Shown: positions 1 to 9,900 of the stretch, piece after piece
Layout of the letters: each line of letters starts with the position of its first letter
Numbering within the stretch: the first letter of the stretch is position 1
Assembly (NCBI GenBank): GCA_963716455.1
Contig: CAVQTK010000007.1
Span: 1 to 64,000, forward strand
Reading direction: 5' to 3'
Length of the DNA stretch: 64,000 nucleotides
DNA from: CAVQTK01 sp963716455
Lineage (GTDB): Bacteria; Pseudomonadota; Gammaproteobacteria; Coxiellales; Coxiellaceae
The notes under the pieces: model-generated
What the model was told of the DNA's origin: nothing
What the model saw: only the letters and a program-made list of their open reading frames with translations
Database searches by the model: none
Made by a program: the position numbers and the translations under genes

Positions 1-510
1 TGGCGATCTATTTCTATATAAATTGGGGATTCTAATACTGCTTCAAGGAATGCTGATCATCAAATGACAGGATATTAATTATTTCCCCTTGTTCATCACG
101 GACAACACACATACCACCCATATGTATCATTAAATGGATAGTTAACCCCATTCGATTGAGTTCCATCCGCATGGAATCCACTAAAAACGGCATATCATCT
201 GTAATAACTTCAATAACCGTATAAGGCGATTGCCACCCATGCTCGGTATAGAGAGGATTAAAAACCCTGACCTTTAGTTCTTGGGCAAGGCGCCTTTTCA
301 TTAATTCCCAATGTGAAAGCGCAGCTCCATACAAGTCAGCTATACTTCTGGTCTCTAAATCTTCAATGCTAGAATGGGTATAATATAAACGAATAAATTG
401 AATGAGCGGATTTGATTCCGTTTTTGATCACAGGAAGTTGCTTAACAGTGTAAGCAACAATCTTATTAATTAAAGTAGCAGTCGGAGGATGTTGTTCATA
501 ATTTATCATT
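1..510 (-). pseudogene. NAD-specific glutamate dehydrogenase, N-terminal remnant (runs off window)
   Basis: The readable pieces match the N-terminus of the very large (about 1,600-residue) bacterial NAD-glutamate dehydrogenase: LYGAALSHWELMKRR, then a segment with TVIEVITDDMPFLVDS and MELNRMGLTIHLMIH. The natural ATG is at 510 (MINYEQHPP). The frame changes near 420, where it resumes as NPLIQFIRLYYTHSSIEDLE. It changes again near 32-45, where a TAG closes one frame while the next continues as LESPIYIEIDR to the window edge. Two indels in the first 170 codons argue that no full enzyme is made. The rest of the gene lies outside the window, so its fate is unknown. Confidence 0.75.
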
Positions 511-751
511 TTTTAACCTTTTTTATTTAACATAACATCTATCCTTATATTAAATAATGGCCATTTTTAATAAATGGAATTGAGCCATTGCCTTGCAATC
601 CTCATAAAATTTGTTTATCATATTGTATTACATCGCTTTTTTAAAAAAAATTAGCAGGTATTAATAATTAAAGCAAATTTTTTGCTATCTTACTCTCCTG
701 TTAAGCAAAAAAAAAAGCAAATAGACTATAATTATTAAAAAAGGTTTAAAA
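511..751. other. AT-rich divergent intergenic region
   Basis: This non-coding stretch separates the minus-strand glutamate dehydrogenase remnant from the plus-strand two-component locus and should have held both promoters. It is rich in A/T runs, and an AAAGGT ribosome-binding site lies just before the ATG at 752. No operator or hairpin could be supported by eye. Confidence 0.4.
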
Positions 752-1433
752 ATGCGCATACTACTTGTTGAAGATGATGAATTATTTGGGGCGGATGGAA
801 TCCGTACTGGCTTAAAACATTACGGTTATACAGTAGATTGGGTAAAAGATGGCCGCTCTGCTCATCGTGTCCTCACCTCTCCTCATGAAGAATTTGATGT
901 GATTGTTCTAGATTTGGGACTACCTAAACTTTCTGGTTTAGATTTACTTAAGAGTATTCGGGAACGTCATATCACCATTCCCGTGGTAATACTCACTGCT
1001 CGTGAAACCGTTGAAGATCGTGTTAAAGGTTTAGACGCAGGCGCTGATGACTACTTAACAAAACCTTTCGACCTTGATGAACTCTGTGTACTATTAGTTG
1101 TTGCCGCATAAAAACGCCGTTCTTCTTAAAGCCAGAGCCCATCCAGTCATTACTTATAGTGATATTGAACTTGACCCTGCCTCCCATACTGTTCAAAAAG
1201 AAGGTAAAGATGTTATTATCTCACGACGAGAATTTGCCTTATTACAGAAATTATTAGAAAACACCGGCCGAGTAATTTCTCGGGAGCAACTTAATCAAAC
1301 TCTTTATGGATGGGGTGAAAACATTGATAGCAATGCACTAGAAGTTCACATTCATAACTTACGTAAACGTTTTGGGACACAGCTAATTCGTACCATCCGC
1401 GGCGTAGGGTATATGATTTCTAAAGAAGAATAA
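752..1433 (+). pseudogene. OmpR-family response regulator (PmrA/QseB type), frameshifted
   Basis: The first 113 codons form a receiver domain with the acidic pair in VEDDE, the phosphoacceptor Asp in VIVLDLGLP, the Thr in ILTAR and the Lys in LTKPF. The second frame (1098 on) holds a winged-helix DNA-binding domain with SRREFALLQKL, an ALEVHIHNLRKR recognition helix and IRTIRGVGYMI. An indel near 1080-1100 separates the two domains. Joined length would be about 227 residues, normal for the family. The stop overlaps the start of the sensor kinase gene (TAATG), the usual arrangement. The receiver also has an odd FGADGI where relatives read like IGDGI. The locus resembles PmrAB and QseBC; the exact orthologue cannot be fixed by eye. 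Confidence 0.85.
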
Positions 1434-2845
1434 TGACACCTTCTATACGAACTTTTTTATTAATTAATTTATTACTTAGCGTTACTCTAATTACCTCTTT
1501 AGCCATAATTGGCAACTTGGTTCTTTCCCATCAGGATATCCAAAAGCAACTTGATACTCAGTTAATACATACAACAGTGAGCATGCGAGCACTGTTAAGC
1601 ATTGATTTAAACGAAACAGATCTGCAAATCATACAAAAAACTCTTTATTTGGATAGAAAAATAGATATTCAGGAATCAGAGCAGCTTCATCCTCCTTATG
1701 CTCCGTTTATGAATGGCAAGAAAAGTCATTTTTTTATTGAATTTCAAGTATGGAACTCGAAAAAACAACTGGTTCTAAAATCACCAGGCGCTCCCCTAAT
1801 CCCTTTTTCTAATGGGAATTGGGTTTAACCACTGCTACTTTTTTTCATCAACATTGGCAAGTGAATACAATTAAAAGTATAGATAATCGCTATACTATCA
1901 TGGTGGCAGAACATGCTAATTATCGTCAAAAATTAGAGAGCCGCTTAACTCAACATTCTATTTTTATTATGCTGCTTAGCTATCCTTTCTTAGGTGCACT
2001 CATTTGGTTTATTGTAGAAAGGCGCTACTAATTCTAAAAAGAGTAACTCGCGAGGTGAGTAGTCGTGCACCAAGTTATTTGGAACCTGTAGATTTGACTG
2101 CTGTACCGGCAGAAATTGTTCCCTGTAGTAAAAGCCTTGAATAATCTTTTAGGCCGGCTAAAAGAAGCCTTTGAACGAGAAAAGCGATTTACTGCTGACG
2201 CAGCTCATGAATTGAAAACACCTTTAGCAGCAATTAGCACCCAAGCACAAGTAGCATTACGTACCACAGATGAAAATGTTCGCCGTGAGGCCTGATCTAA
2301 AATCCTCGAGGGAGTAAATAGAAGTACACACATCATACAACAATTGCTAACCCTTAACCGCATGATGCCTGAAGCGACCTTTCAAGAATCAACACCTGTT
2401 AAATTAGCTAGAGAAGTTGCAGACGTGGCCGCTGTACTTGCACCTGAAGCAATTCATAAAGATATTGAGCTGGAATTTTTGACACCAGACTCAACTGCAA
2501 CTATTTACGGTAATGCTACTGCTATTAACATATTAATTAGAAATCTTATTGATAATGCTATTCGCTATACCCCTGCGGGGTGGCTCAGTAATTGTAAAGA
2601 TTGAAGAAACTTCTGGCAATGTTTCACTCATTGTGACTGATAATGGTCCTGGCATTCCCGAATTTTTACGGAAAAGAGTCTTTGAAAGATTTTATAGAGT
2701 AATAGGAAACGAAAGTTCTGGCAGTGGTTTAGGCTTGGGAATTGTTCAGCAAATTGCCAAGTTACATCGCGCTGAGGTTTTATTACTGACACCTGAAAAT
2801 AGAGTGGGTTTAGAAGTACGCGTGGTTTTCCCTAAAAATAAATAA
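1433..2845 (+). pseudogene. Sensor histidine kinase (PmrB/QseC type), multiply disrupted
   Basis: The reading frames add up to about 470 residues, the size of QseC/PmrB. An N-terminal membrane helix (FLLINLLLSVTLITSLAIIG) and a second one (FIMLLSYPFLGALIWFI) flank a periplasmic sensor. The phosphoacceptor segment is ADAAHELKTPLAAI with its His codon at 2206-2208. The ATPase domain retains the N box NLIDNAIRYTP, DNGPGIPE and GSGLGLGIV. Lesions are a frame change near 1820, breaks between about 2030 and 2150, an in-frame TGA at 2293-2295 and a frame change near 2575. With its regulator also broken, the whole system is almost certainly dead. Confidence 0.85.
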
Positions 2846-3214
2846 AATAATCAAGGATTATTAAAATCTAGCCATAATTCATTATCTTGAAATTCGTTAG
2901 CCTCAATTTGAGTATGAGTCGTCTTCCATAATGATTAGATCCTGTAAAAATTGCAGAAATTATACTTAATGCAATGCTACCTGGCCTGTTTAACCCAGGT
3001 AACCGATCCCACATGCTTGCAATGGATGCCATGCCTCTTGATATCACTAATATAGCGGGCTTCGTCCTATAGAAATGATAGGAACACTAATCTCGAGAAG
3101 TGCATAGTTAATTCTGATATGGATTCTGAACTCTTAATGCTACTTTCTCTTCTCATTGTTAATACCGTTTAGTTTCTTAAGAGCTTTCCTATCTACACCG
3201 TGAGTAGTTACGGC
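2846..3214. other. Non-coding region with possible unrecognised coding remnant
   Basis: This gap of about 370 bases has no intact gene. A short open stretch in one plus frame around 2940-3070 (NAMLPGLFNPGNRSHML, ending in TAG) has protein-like composition, as does an opposing minus frame, so this may be the debris of a lost gene. I do not recognise it. Confidence 0.25.
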
Positions 3215-3249
3215 AAAAAAAAACCCCACAGCAAGCTGCGGGGTTTTTT
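3215..3249 (-). terminator. Rho-independent terminator of the RRM protein gene
   Basis: Read on the minus strand, this is an 8-bp stem CCCCGCAG / CTGTGGGG (one G:U pair) with loop CTTG, followed by a run of T. The plus-strand version has an A-C mismatch, so it acts best for the minus-strand gene that ends at 3271. Confidence 0.85.
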
Positions 3250-3270
3250 AATAACGAAAAATATTATAGA

Positions 3271-3651
3271 TTAACCGCCGTGACGACCGTTACCCATGCC
3301 ACCTGGTCGACCACCCATCTTTCCTCCTCCTGAACGAGGACCACCGCCGCCGAAGCCACCGCTCCGACGTACACCACCACCGCCGCCGCCACCTTCACGT
3401 TCTTTAGGCGGTTTAGCAATGCTTACTTTAATAGTTCGACCATCAATTTCCTTCCCATTCATTTCTTGCACTGCTTGCTGAGCGGAGGCTTGATTTTCAA
3501 AGGTAATAAATCCAAATCCCTTGGAACGATTTGTCAAGCGATCCATCACAATAATAACACTTGCTATCTGACCAAATTTTTCAAAGTGTTGTGACAACTG
3601 TTCTTCACCTGTCCGATAGGACAAATTACCTACATAGATTTTGGTATTCAT
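3271..3651 (-). CDS. Glycine-rich RRM RNA-binding protein
   Basis: This 126-residue protein has one RNA recognition motif (residues about 3-77) and a glycine/arginine-rich tail. The RNP2 motif is KIYVGNLSY and the RNP1 motif is KGFGFITF, both with the aromatic residues that stack on RNA bases. The tail (about 85-126) has a run of Gly then RSGGFGGGG and ends in RHGG. Start chosen at MNTKIYVGN because the RRM begins there; an upstream in-frame start would add 14 hydrophobic residues foreign to the family. Such proteins in bacteria are often cold-induced and linked to RNA chaperoning, but the target here is unknown. Monocistronic, with its own terminator. Confidence 0.9.
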   Translation of the reverse strand: MNTKIYVGNLSYRTGEEQLSQHFEKFGQIASVIIVMDRLTNRSKGFGFITFENQASAQQAVQEMNGKEIDGRTIKVSIAKPPKEREGGGGGGGVRRSGGFGGGGPRSGGGKMGGRPGGMGNGRHGG

Positions 3652-3863
3652 GTTCAATATACTCTCAATAACAAAAGAAATAAAAAAACGCATAGCAGAT
3701 CATTTTGAGAACATTTATCATGCTCCCTCAATATTGCAGTGCTTCCCAAAGCAAAAAATAATAATAACATATAATTGCTCTATATGTCTTTATCATCAAT
3801 ATTAGGGTCTGTTGACAATTCATTAATTGCTCATATAAAAACTGATTTTTTCACCAAAATACG

Positions 3864-3960
3864 GTCATTGCGACCCCGAGCGTGAGCGAGGGGGAAGCAA
3901 TCCAGTACAGAGCATTGTTCAAAGTACGAACTGGATTGCTTCGCTAACGTTCGCAATGAC
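3864..3960. repeat. Short palindromic repeat, copy 1
   Basis: The ends are inverted: it opens GTCATTGCGA and closes TCGCAATGAC. An inner inverted pair is GAAGCAATCCAGT / ACTGGATTGCTTC. The same ends and the GAAGCAAT core recur at 12467-12577. This is the style of small palindromic elements common in intracellular bacteria; it could fold into a long hairpin. Confidence 0.85.
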
Positions 3961-4060
3961 AATTGTCAACGACCCTAGTGTAGGGCTCATTTACTTTCAA
4001 TGTAAACAGATTTTTGCAAGAAGTCTAATGAATACAAAAACATATACATCGCATAAAAAG

Positions 4061-4095
4061 TTATTCACAAAATTTGTGGATAACTCTGTGAATAT
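4061..4095. promoter_or_regulatory. Cluster of three DnaA-box-like 9-mers
   Basis: TTATTCACA at 4061-4069 matches the TTATNCACA consensus. TGTGGATAA at 4075-4083 is the perfect box TTATCCACA on the minus strand. TGTGAATAT at 4087-4095 is one mismatch from a box on the minus strand. Three in 35 bases, next to a very A/T-rich region, is suggestive of DnaA binding. No dnaA, dnaN or gidA gene is adjacent, so an origin is not claimed; a regulatory DnaA site or chance remain possible. Confidence 0.4.
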
Positions 4096-4285
4096 CCTTT
4101 CAAAAACTTACAAATTTTTATTTAATCTGAGCACTTACAACAAATTGAATTCATTTTGGCCATAAAATATTATGTTTATTTTCACTATGTATATAATATT
4201 TTACTTTTAAACCTACTTTTGCTAGTAAATTAAAACGAATGCCGTATAATCAGCGGACCCGGTGTGCAACCCTGATATTTTATTC

Positions 4286-6925
4286 ATGCTTGATACATTT
4301 TTGAGTCAATTAAACGTCAAGAATGGACTTGAACCGCGAATCGTCGTCTAGCAGAACATACTAGTCAATGTTATGACCTATTTCAGCAAAAAAAAGAACA
4401 TAAAACTTGGGAATCTCTTACAGTTTTTCCCTTAACACGTTGGCTTATTGACCTTTGGCAAAAATATTCTTTAGGCCCTGAAAGAATCCTAAGTGAATAT
4501 GAAGAGTATTATCTGTGGTCAAATATTATAAAACAGGAAGACATTATACCTTTAGTACAACAAGCTTGGAAAATGCTACATAGCTGGAAAACTTCTCTTG
4601 CAACCTTACAAAACTTTCCTGAAACTGCCGAAGTAACTCATTTTATAATTTGGAGTAACCAGTTTATTAAAATTTGCCGTGAGCAGAATTGGCTGAGCGA
4701 AGCAATAATACCAATACGATTAATAACGTCATTACCTCATCATTTAATAACTTGGCCAAAAAAAATTTTTTTACTTGGTTTTGACGAGTTACCTCCGAGT
4801 TACCAAGAGTTAATTGAATTACTAAACTTATATACAGAAGTATTAGAGATTGATTCCGAAAAACCAGAAGGACAATGCCAATCCGTTTCATTTCAGAATT
4901 TTGAGACAGAACTTGTAACTGTTGCTCATTGGGCTAAAGCAAATTGGCAAGCACAACCTCAACAAAAGATAGGTTGTGTTGTTCCACAACTTACTCATCA
5001 CCGTAATCAAATCACTCAAATCTTTAATCGCTTTGCCATTGAAAATCAACTTCCTGGCGTTTTACATACCATATTATCTTATAATATTTCAGCCAGTAAA
5101 CCCCTCCATCATTTTTCAGCTATTTTTATTGCCATGGAAATCCTAGCTCTAGGATTTAAACAATAATCATTAACGACCTTAAGCCGCTTAATTCAATCTA
5201 CCTATCTTTGCCAAAATGAAGCGGATGCTAATATGGGTGCTAATCTGGATATTTTTTTGCGTCAGAATAACTGTCCTGAGATGCCAGTAGAAGCTTTAGT
5301 GCCGCTATAGCAACATGGCAAATACATTTTCCGGAAAACACTTGGTTAAAACGCTGGCAACTTTTCCTAGCCACTGTTAAAAAAAATTCGGCAGAGCCCC
5401 AATTTCCAAGTGCCTGGATGGCGTATTTTCTTCATCAATTAAATGTCATCGGTTGGCCAGGAGGAAGAGGATTAAACAGTCTAGAACACCAACTAGTTAA
5501 TCGTTGGCAACAACTACTAGAAGAAATAGCCGATCTAGATGCTGTTGCTGGCGCCGTTACCCATCAACAAGCTTATCAACTACTATACCGGCTTATAGAG
5601 AAAACTATTTTTCAACCTCAAAGCCGACTCAAGCTTCCATTCAAATATTAGGAGTTTTAGAAAGTAGTGGTTTATTTTTTGACAAGCTATGGATCATGGA
5701 ACTTAATGAATATAATTGGCCCGCCTCATATCATCCCAATCCCTTTCTACCCTACCATTTACAGCTAAAAAACAATATGCCCCATTCTTCTGCACAACGT
5801 GAATTAGTTTATACCCAAAAAATTATGCATCGGTTGACACGTAGCGCTCATCAACTATGGCTAAGCTTTTCTTCTCCGGAGGTAGACCTACCGCCTCGTC
5901 CTAGCGCTTTAATTAAGCAATATCCCAGAATAAGTGCCTCTGATTTGCAATTAACTCTTCAGGAGGATTTTGCCATGACTATTTATCAGTATGGCACAAA
6001 AGAATCTATAGAAGATTATAAAGCACCTACCACAATTGATAATGAAATGCTTACTGGCGGTGCTGCTATTTTAACCCAACAATCAATATGCCCTTTTAAA
6101 GCCTTTGCCTTATATCGCTTAAAAGCAACTAAACCAAATGAGCCCCTGTTAGGTATCACTCCAATTGATCGCGGAATAGTGACGCATCGTGTTTTAGAAA
6201 AAATTTGGAAAATAATTAAAAATCATCAAAATTTAATAGATTTTAATGAACAAAAGCTTGAATTATTAATCACTGAAAATATAGAAGCAGCTATCAATGA
6301 ATATATTCATGCAAAAAAGCATCAAACTGCATCTTTATTTTGGCAATTAGAAAAAAACCGTTTAGCAAACTTAATTCAAGAATGGCTTAATTTAGAAAAG
6401 CAACGTAATCCATTTGTAGTGGTAGAACAAGAAACTGAACGTTATATCAAGTTATCTAGATTACATCTTAAATTAAAAATTGACCGTATTGACCAATTAA
6501 GTGATGGCAGCCTGATAGTAATAGATTATAAAACTGGCATAGCGCAGATTAACCATTGGTTTGGAAAGCGGATTAAACAACCTCAACTACCTCTTTATAG
6601 TGTTTTTGGCTCTGCAGGAAATTTGCAAAATTTTGTTGGGCTGGCTTTTGCACAACTACGTTCTGGTCAATTGGAATTTAAAGGATTACATAGTGAAGCG
6701 GCATCTGCGCATTTATTTCCAGATGGGGTTAACTCAATTAGTAAATATAAAAATCCACAAGCACTTTCGAGCTGGCAACTTTTGTCTGAGCATTGGCATT
6801 GTGAATTATTAAAGCTTAGTGAGGATTTTTGTGACGGCTATGCACTTGCTGATCCGGCTGAAGGAAAAACCACCTGCCGAACATGCGAGTTACATGCTCT
6901 GTGTCGAATCAAATCAACAGTTTAA
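4286..6925 (+). pseudogene. AddB-like PD-(D/E)XK nuclease (DNA repair), multiply disrupted
   Basis: Joined frames give about 880 residues resembling the gammaproteobacterial AddB-like partner of AddA-type helicases. Early on are NRRLAEHTSQCYDLFQ and FPLTRWLIDLWQ. The C-terminal nuclease domain has the IDRIDQLSDGSLIVIDYKTG core followed by QLPLYS. An iron-sulfur staple is visible as Cys in SICPFKAFA plus the C-terminal CRTCELHALC set. Lesions: frame change near 4330, an in-frame TAA at 5164-5166, frame changes near 5295-5305 and near 5620-5660. The last 420 residues are open and could be expressed from an internal start. Directly followed, 4 bases later, by the intact helicase gene. Confidence 0.85.
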
Positions 6926-6929
6926 TATT

Positions 6930-9900
6930 ATGCTAAACGAAACTTTAACATTAATTACAGATCAAAATGTTCGCACTCAAGCTTTAAATGTCCAAAATTC
7001 TTATATTATTCAAGCACCCGCAGGATCTGGAAAAACTGAATTATTAATTCAACGATATTTAGTTTTATTAGCACAAGCGTGTCACTACCCTGAAGAAGTC
7101 ATTGCTCTTACTTTTACCCGTAAAGCTGCCGCTGAAATGCGTGAACGTGTTTTATCAGCGCTCCATATAGCTAATTGTGAGCAAGCGCCAGAGGAACCGC
7201 ATCGCTTAGAAACCTGGCGTTTAGCAAAACAAGTGCTTATTAAAGATCATACGGCTCATTGGCAGATTCTACTTAATCCGCAACGATTACGCATTCTTAC
7301 TCTTGACGCGCTAGCAGCGCAAATCACTAGCCGTTTACCTGTGCTAAGCGGCCTAGGAAATCCTGCTCATTTAGTAGAACAGGCTATACCATTTTACCGT
7401 CAAACAGTTCAATACGTTTTAACTCACTTAGAGCCCGAATATCCATGGACCCCTACTATAATTAGACTGCTTGAGCATTTAGATAATCAAGCTTGGCAGT
7501 TAGAAGAATTGTTTATCGATATGCTAGCCAAAAGAGAGCAATGGCTGCCCTATATTACTCCCTATTACCATCATCCTGAAGCATTACGCCAGCATTTAGA
7601 AAAGGGTCTGCTTCATTTAGTTGAAGAGACTTTACAATCTGCTTACAATCTTTTTCCTCAATCTATAATCACAGAACTGCTGCCCTTAGCCCGATCAGCA
7701 GGCCAATACTTCCTTGAACAGCAAATAGATCATCCAATTGTCAATTGTGCAAACCTTTATACCTTCCCAGAGGCTACTGTTGAGAAACTCGATGCCTGGA
7801 TTGGTTTAGCTAACTTGCTGTTGACTAAAGAAGGAGAATGGCGTCGCAAGCTAGATAAACAAGTAGGATTCCCTCCTCACAGTTTAGAAAAAAAAGCCAT
7901 GCAGAACTTATTAATGAAATTTTCCAACCAAGAAGCATTACGCGCTGCACTTAATGAAATTTTTTCATGTCCACCTATTTATTATACTTCCTCACAATGG
8001 GAAATCATTTCTGCACTTATGCAATTATTACCTCTGATAGCTGCACAGTTGCAATTAACTTTTCAACAAAAAAGTGCCATAGATTTTATAGAACTGGGAC
8101 TGGCTGCCTCGCATGCATTAGGTGAAGAAGAGCAACCTACTGATTTAGCGCTTTCTTTGGATTATCGAATTCGCCATTTACTTGTAGATGAATTTCAAGA
8201 TACCTCCGTCATGCAATTTAAATTTTTAGAAAAATTAATAGCCGGATGGCAACCTGGAGATGGACGAAGCATATTCCTAGTTGGAGATCCTATGCAGTCT
8301 ATTTATCGTTTCCGTAATGCAGAGGTGGGTTTATTTTTACGGGCTACACATCAAGGCATAGGACAAATACAATTAATACCCCTCACATTAACCAGCAATT
8401 TTCGTTCTCAAATGAGTGTAGTCAAATGGTTAAACGAAGTATTTCCGCAAATTTTGGCCCCTGCAGTAGACTTTACTATCGGAGCGATTCCCTATACCCC
8501 AGTTAATCCTATTAAAAAAGATACCATAGCTCCGGCTGTAAATTGTTATGCCACTTTTTCAACGGATAACCAAGAAGAAGCTCAGCAAGTAGTAAACTGT
8601 GTGAAACAATGCCGTAAACAAGATCCTTTAGGAACTATTGCTATTTTGGTGCGTTCACGTCAACATTTACAGGAAATTATTCCCGCGTTACATTGTGCAC
8701 ATATTTCTTTTCAAGCTGTAGAAATCGAATCGCTCGCAGAACGCAGTGAAATTTATGATTTGATGGCTCTCACCCGTGCCTTATATCATCGTGAAGATCG
8801 CATCGCCTGGCTCGCTTTGCTGCGTGCTCCTTATTGCGGTTTGACCTTGGCAGATCTACATACTATTACCCAAGCGGCAATTTATCATCCTATTTATGAA
8901 TGCTTATTAAACTATTCTAACCTTAGTTCTTTAAGTGATGACGGCCAACAGCGGCTTAAACGTATTGTACCCATCCTTTCTCATGCGATGCAAAACCGCG
9001 AACGGCTACCATTTGCGGTCTGGGTGGAGGGGGTATGGTTGGCTCTGGGCGGGCCAGCTGGATTAAATGACTCCTCTTGCCTAGAGAATGTACGGTCTTA
9101 TTTTAAATTGTTAACCGAATTAGAAATTGAACATAATTTTTTGGAAATAAGAATTCTTGAAGAAAAAGTGAACCGTCTCTATGCAGCCCCACAACATCAA
9201 GGAGACATGAAATTACAAATCATGACCATTCATAAAGCCAAAGGTTTGGAATTTGACCATGTCATTTTACCTAGCTTACATCAAAAACCACCTGTTGAAT
9301 CTTCTAGACTATTACTGTGGTTAGAGAAAGCTAATCTAAGCGGTGGTAGTGATTTAATCTTAGCCTCTATCAAAGCCACAGCAGACACTCGAGATCCCAT
9401 TTATCATTATTTACGGCGAAACGAACAAAAAAAATTGGCTCAAGAAGCCAGTCGTTTATTATATGTTGCCGCCACTCGAACTAAACAAACATTACATTTG
9501 TTGGCTACTTTGCCTCTAGTCGAAGACTCCCCCAATCCTCCTGCTGGAAGTTTCCTTGCATTGTTATGGCCTTATTTTTCTTTACACATTAAACAATCGC
9601 CCCTCCCACCTAGGACAGTATCTCACTGCGAGGAAAAAGTAGCTCATTTTTTTCAGCGCCTTCCGGCGGATTGGCAGCTACCGCCCTTACCCAATGGGTC
9701 TGCTGTTCCAAATAAAATATCTAAACTTGCTCCAACTTCACCCTCAATTCTAACTTTATCTATAACTGGAATGCGCTTAGTGGGAATTGTCATTCATGAA
9801 GCTTTAGCGCAACTCGCTACCGAGGCACCTCATTTCCCTAAAGTCGAAGCATTAAAAAATAGGCTGTCATTATGGCAGCAGCGCTTATGGCAACTTGGAT

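Larger units (their letters stand above)
3652..4285. other. Long intergenic region with repeat and DnaA-box-like motifs
   Basis: This gap of about 630 bases separates divergent genes. It contains a palindromic repeat (3864-3960), a fragment similar to the end of another repeat (about 4016-4035, compare 39474-39490), a cluster of DnaA-box-like 9-mers (4061-4095) and a very A/T-rich stretch (about 4100-4240). A small open frame at 3956-4165 has no protein-like character and overlaps these motifs, so it is not called. Confidence 0.6.

Noticed and set aside
3296..3481. Proline-rich open frame on the plus strand
   Set aside because: It is the antisense shadow of the glycine-rich tail of the RRM protein.
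3956..4165. Open frame of 69 codons over the DnaA-box-like cluster
   Set aside because: No protein-like composition, starts inside a repeat, lacks a ribosome-binding site and overlaps clear DNA motifs.
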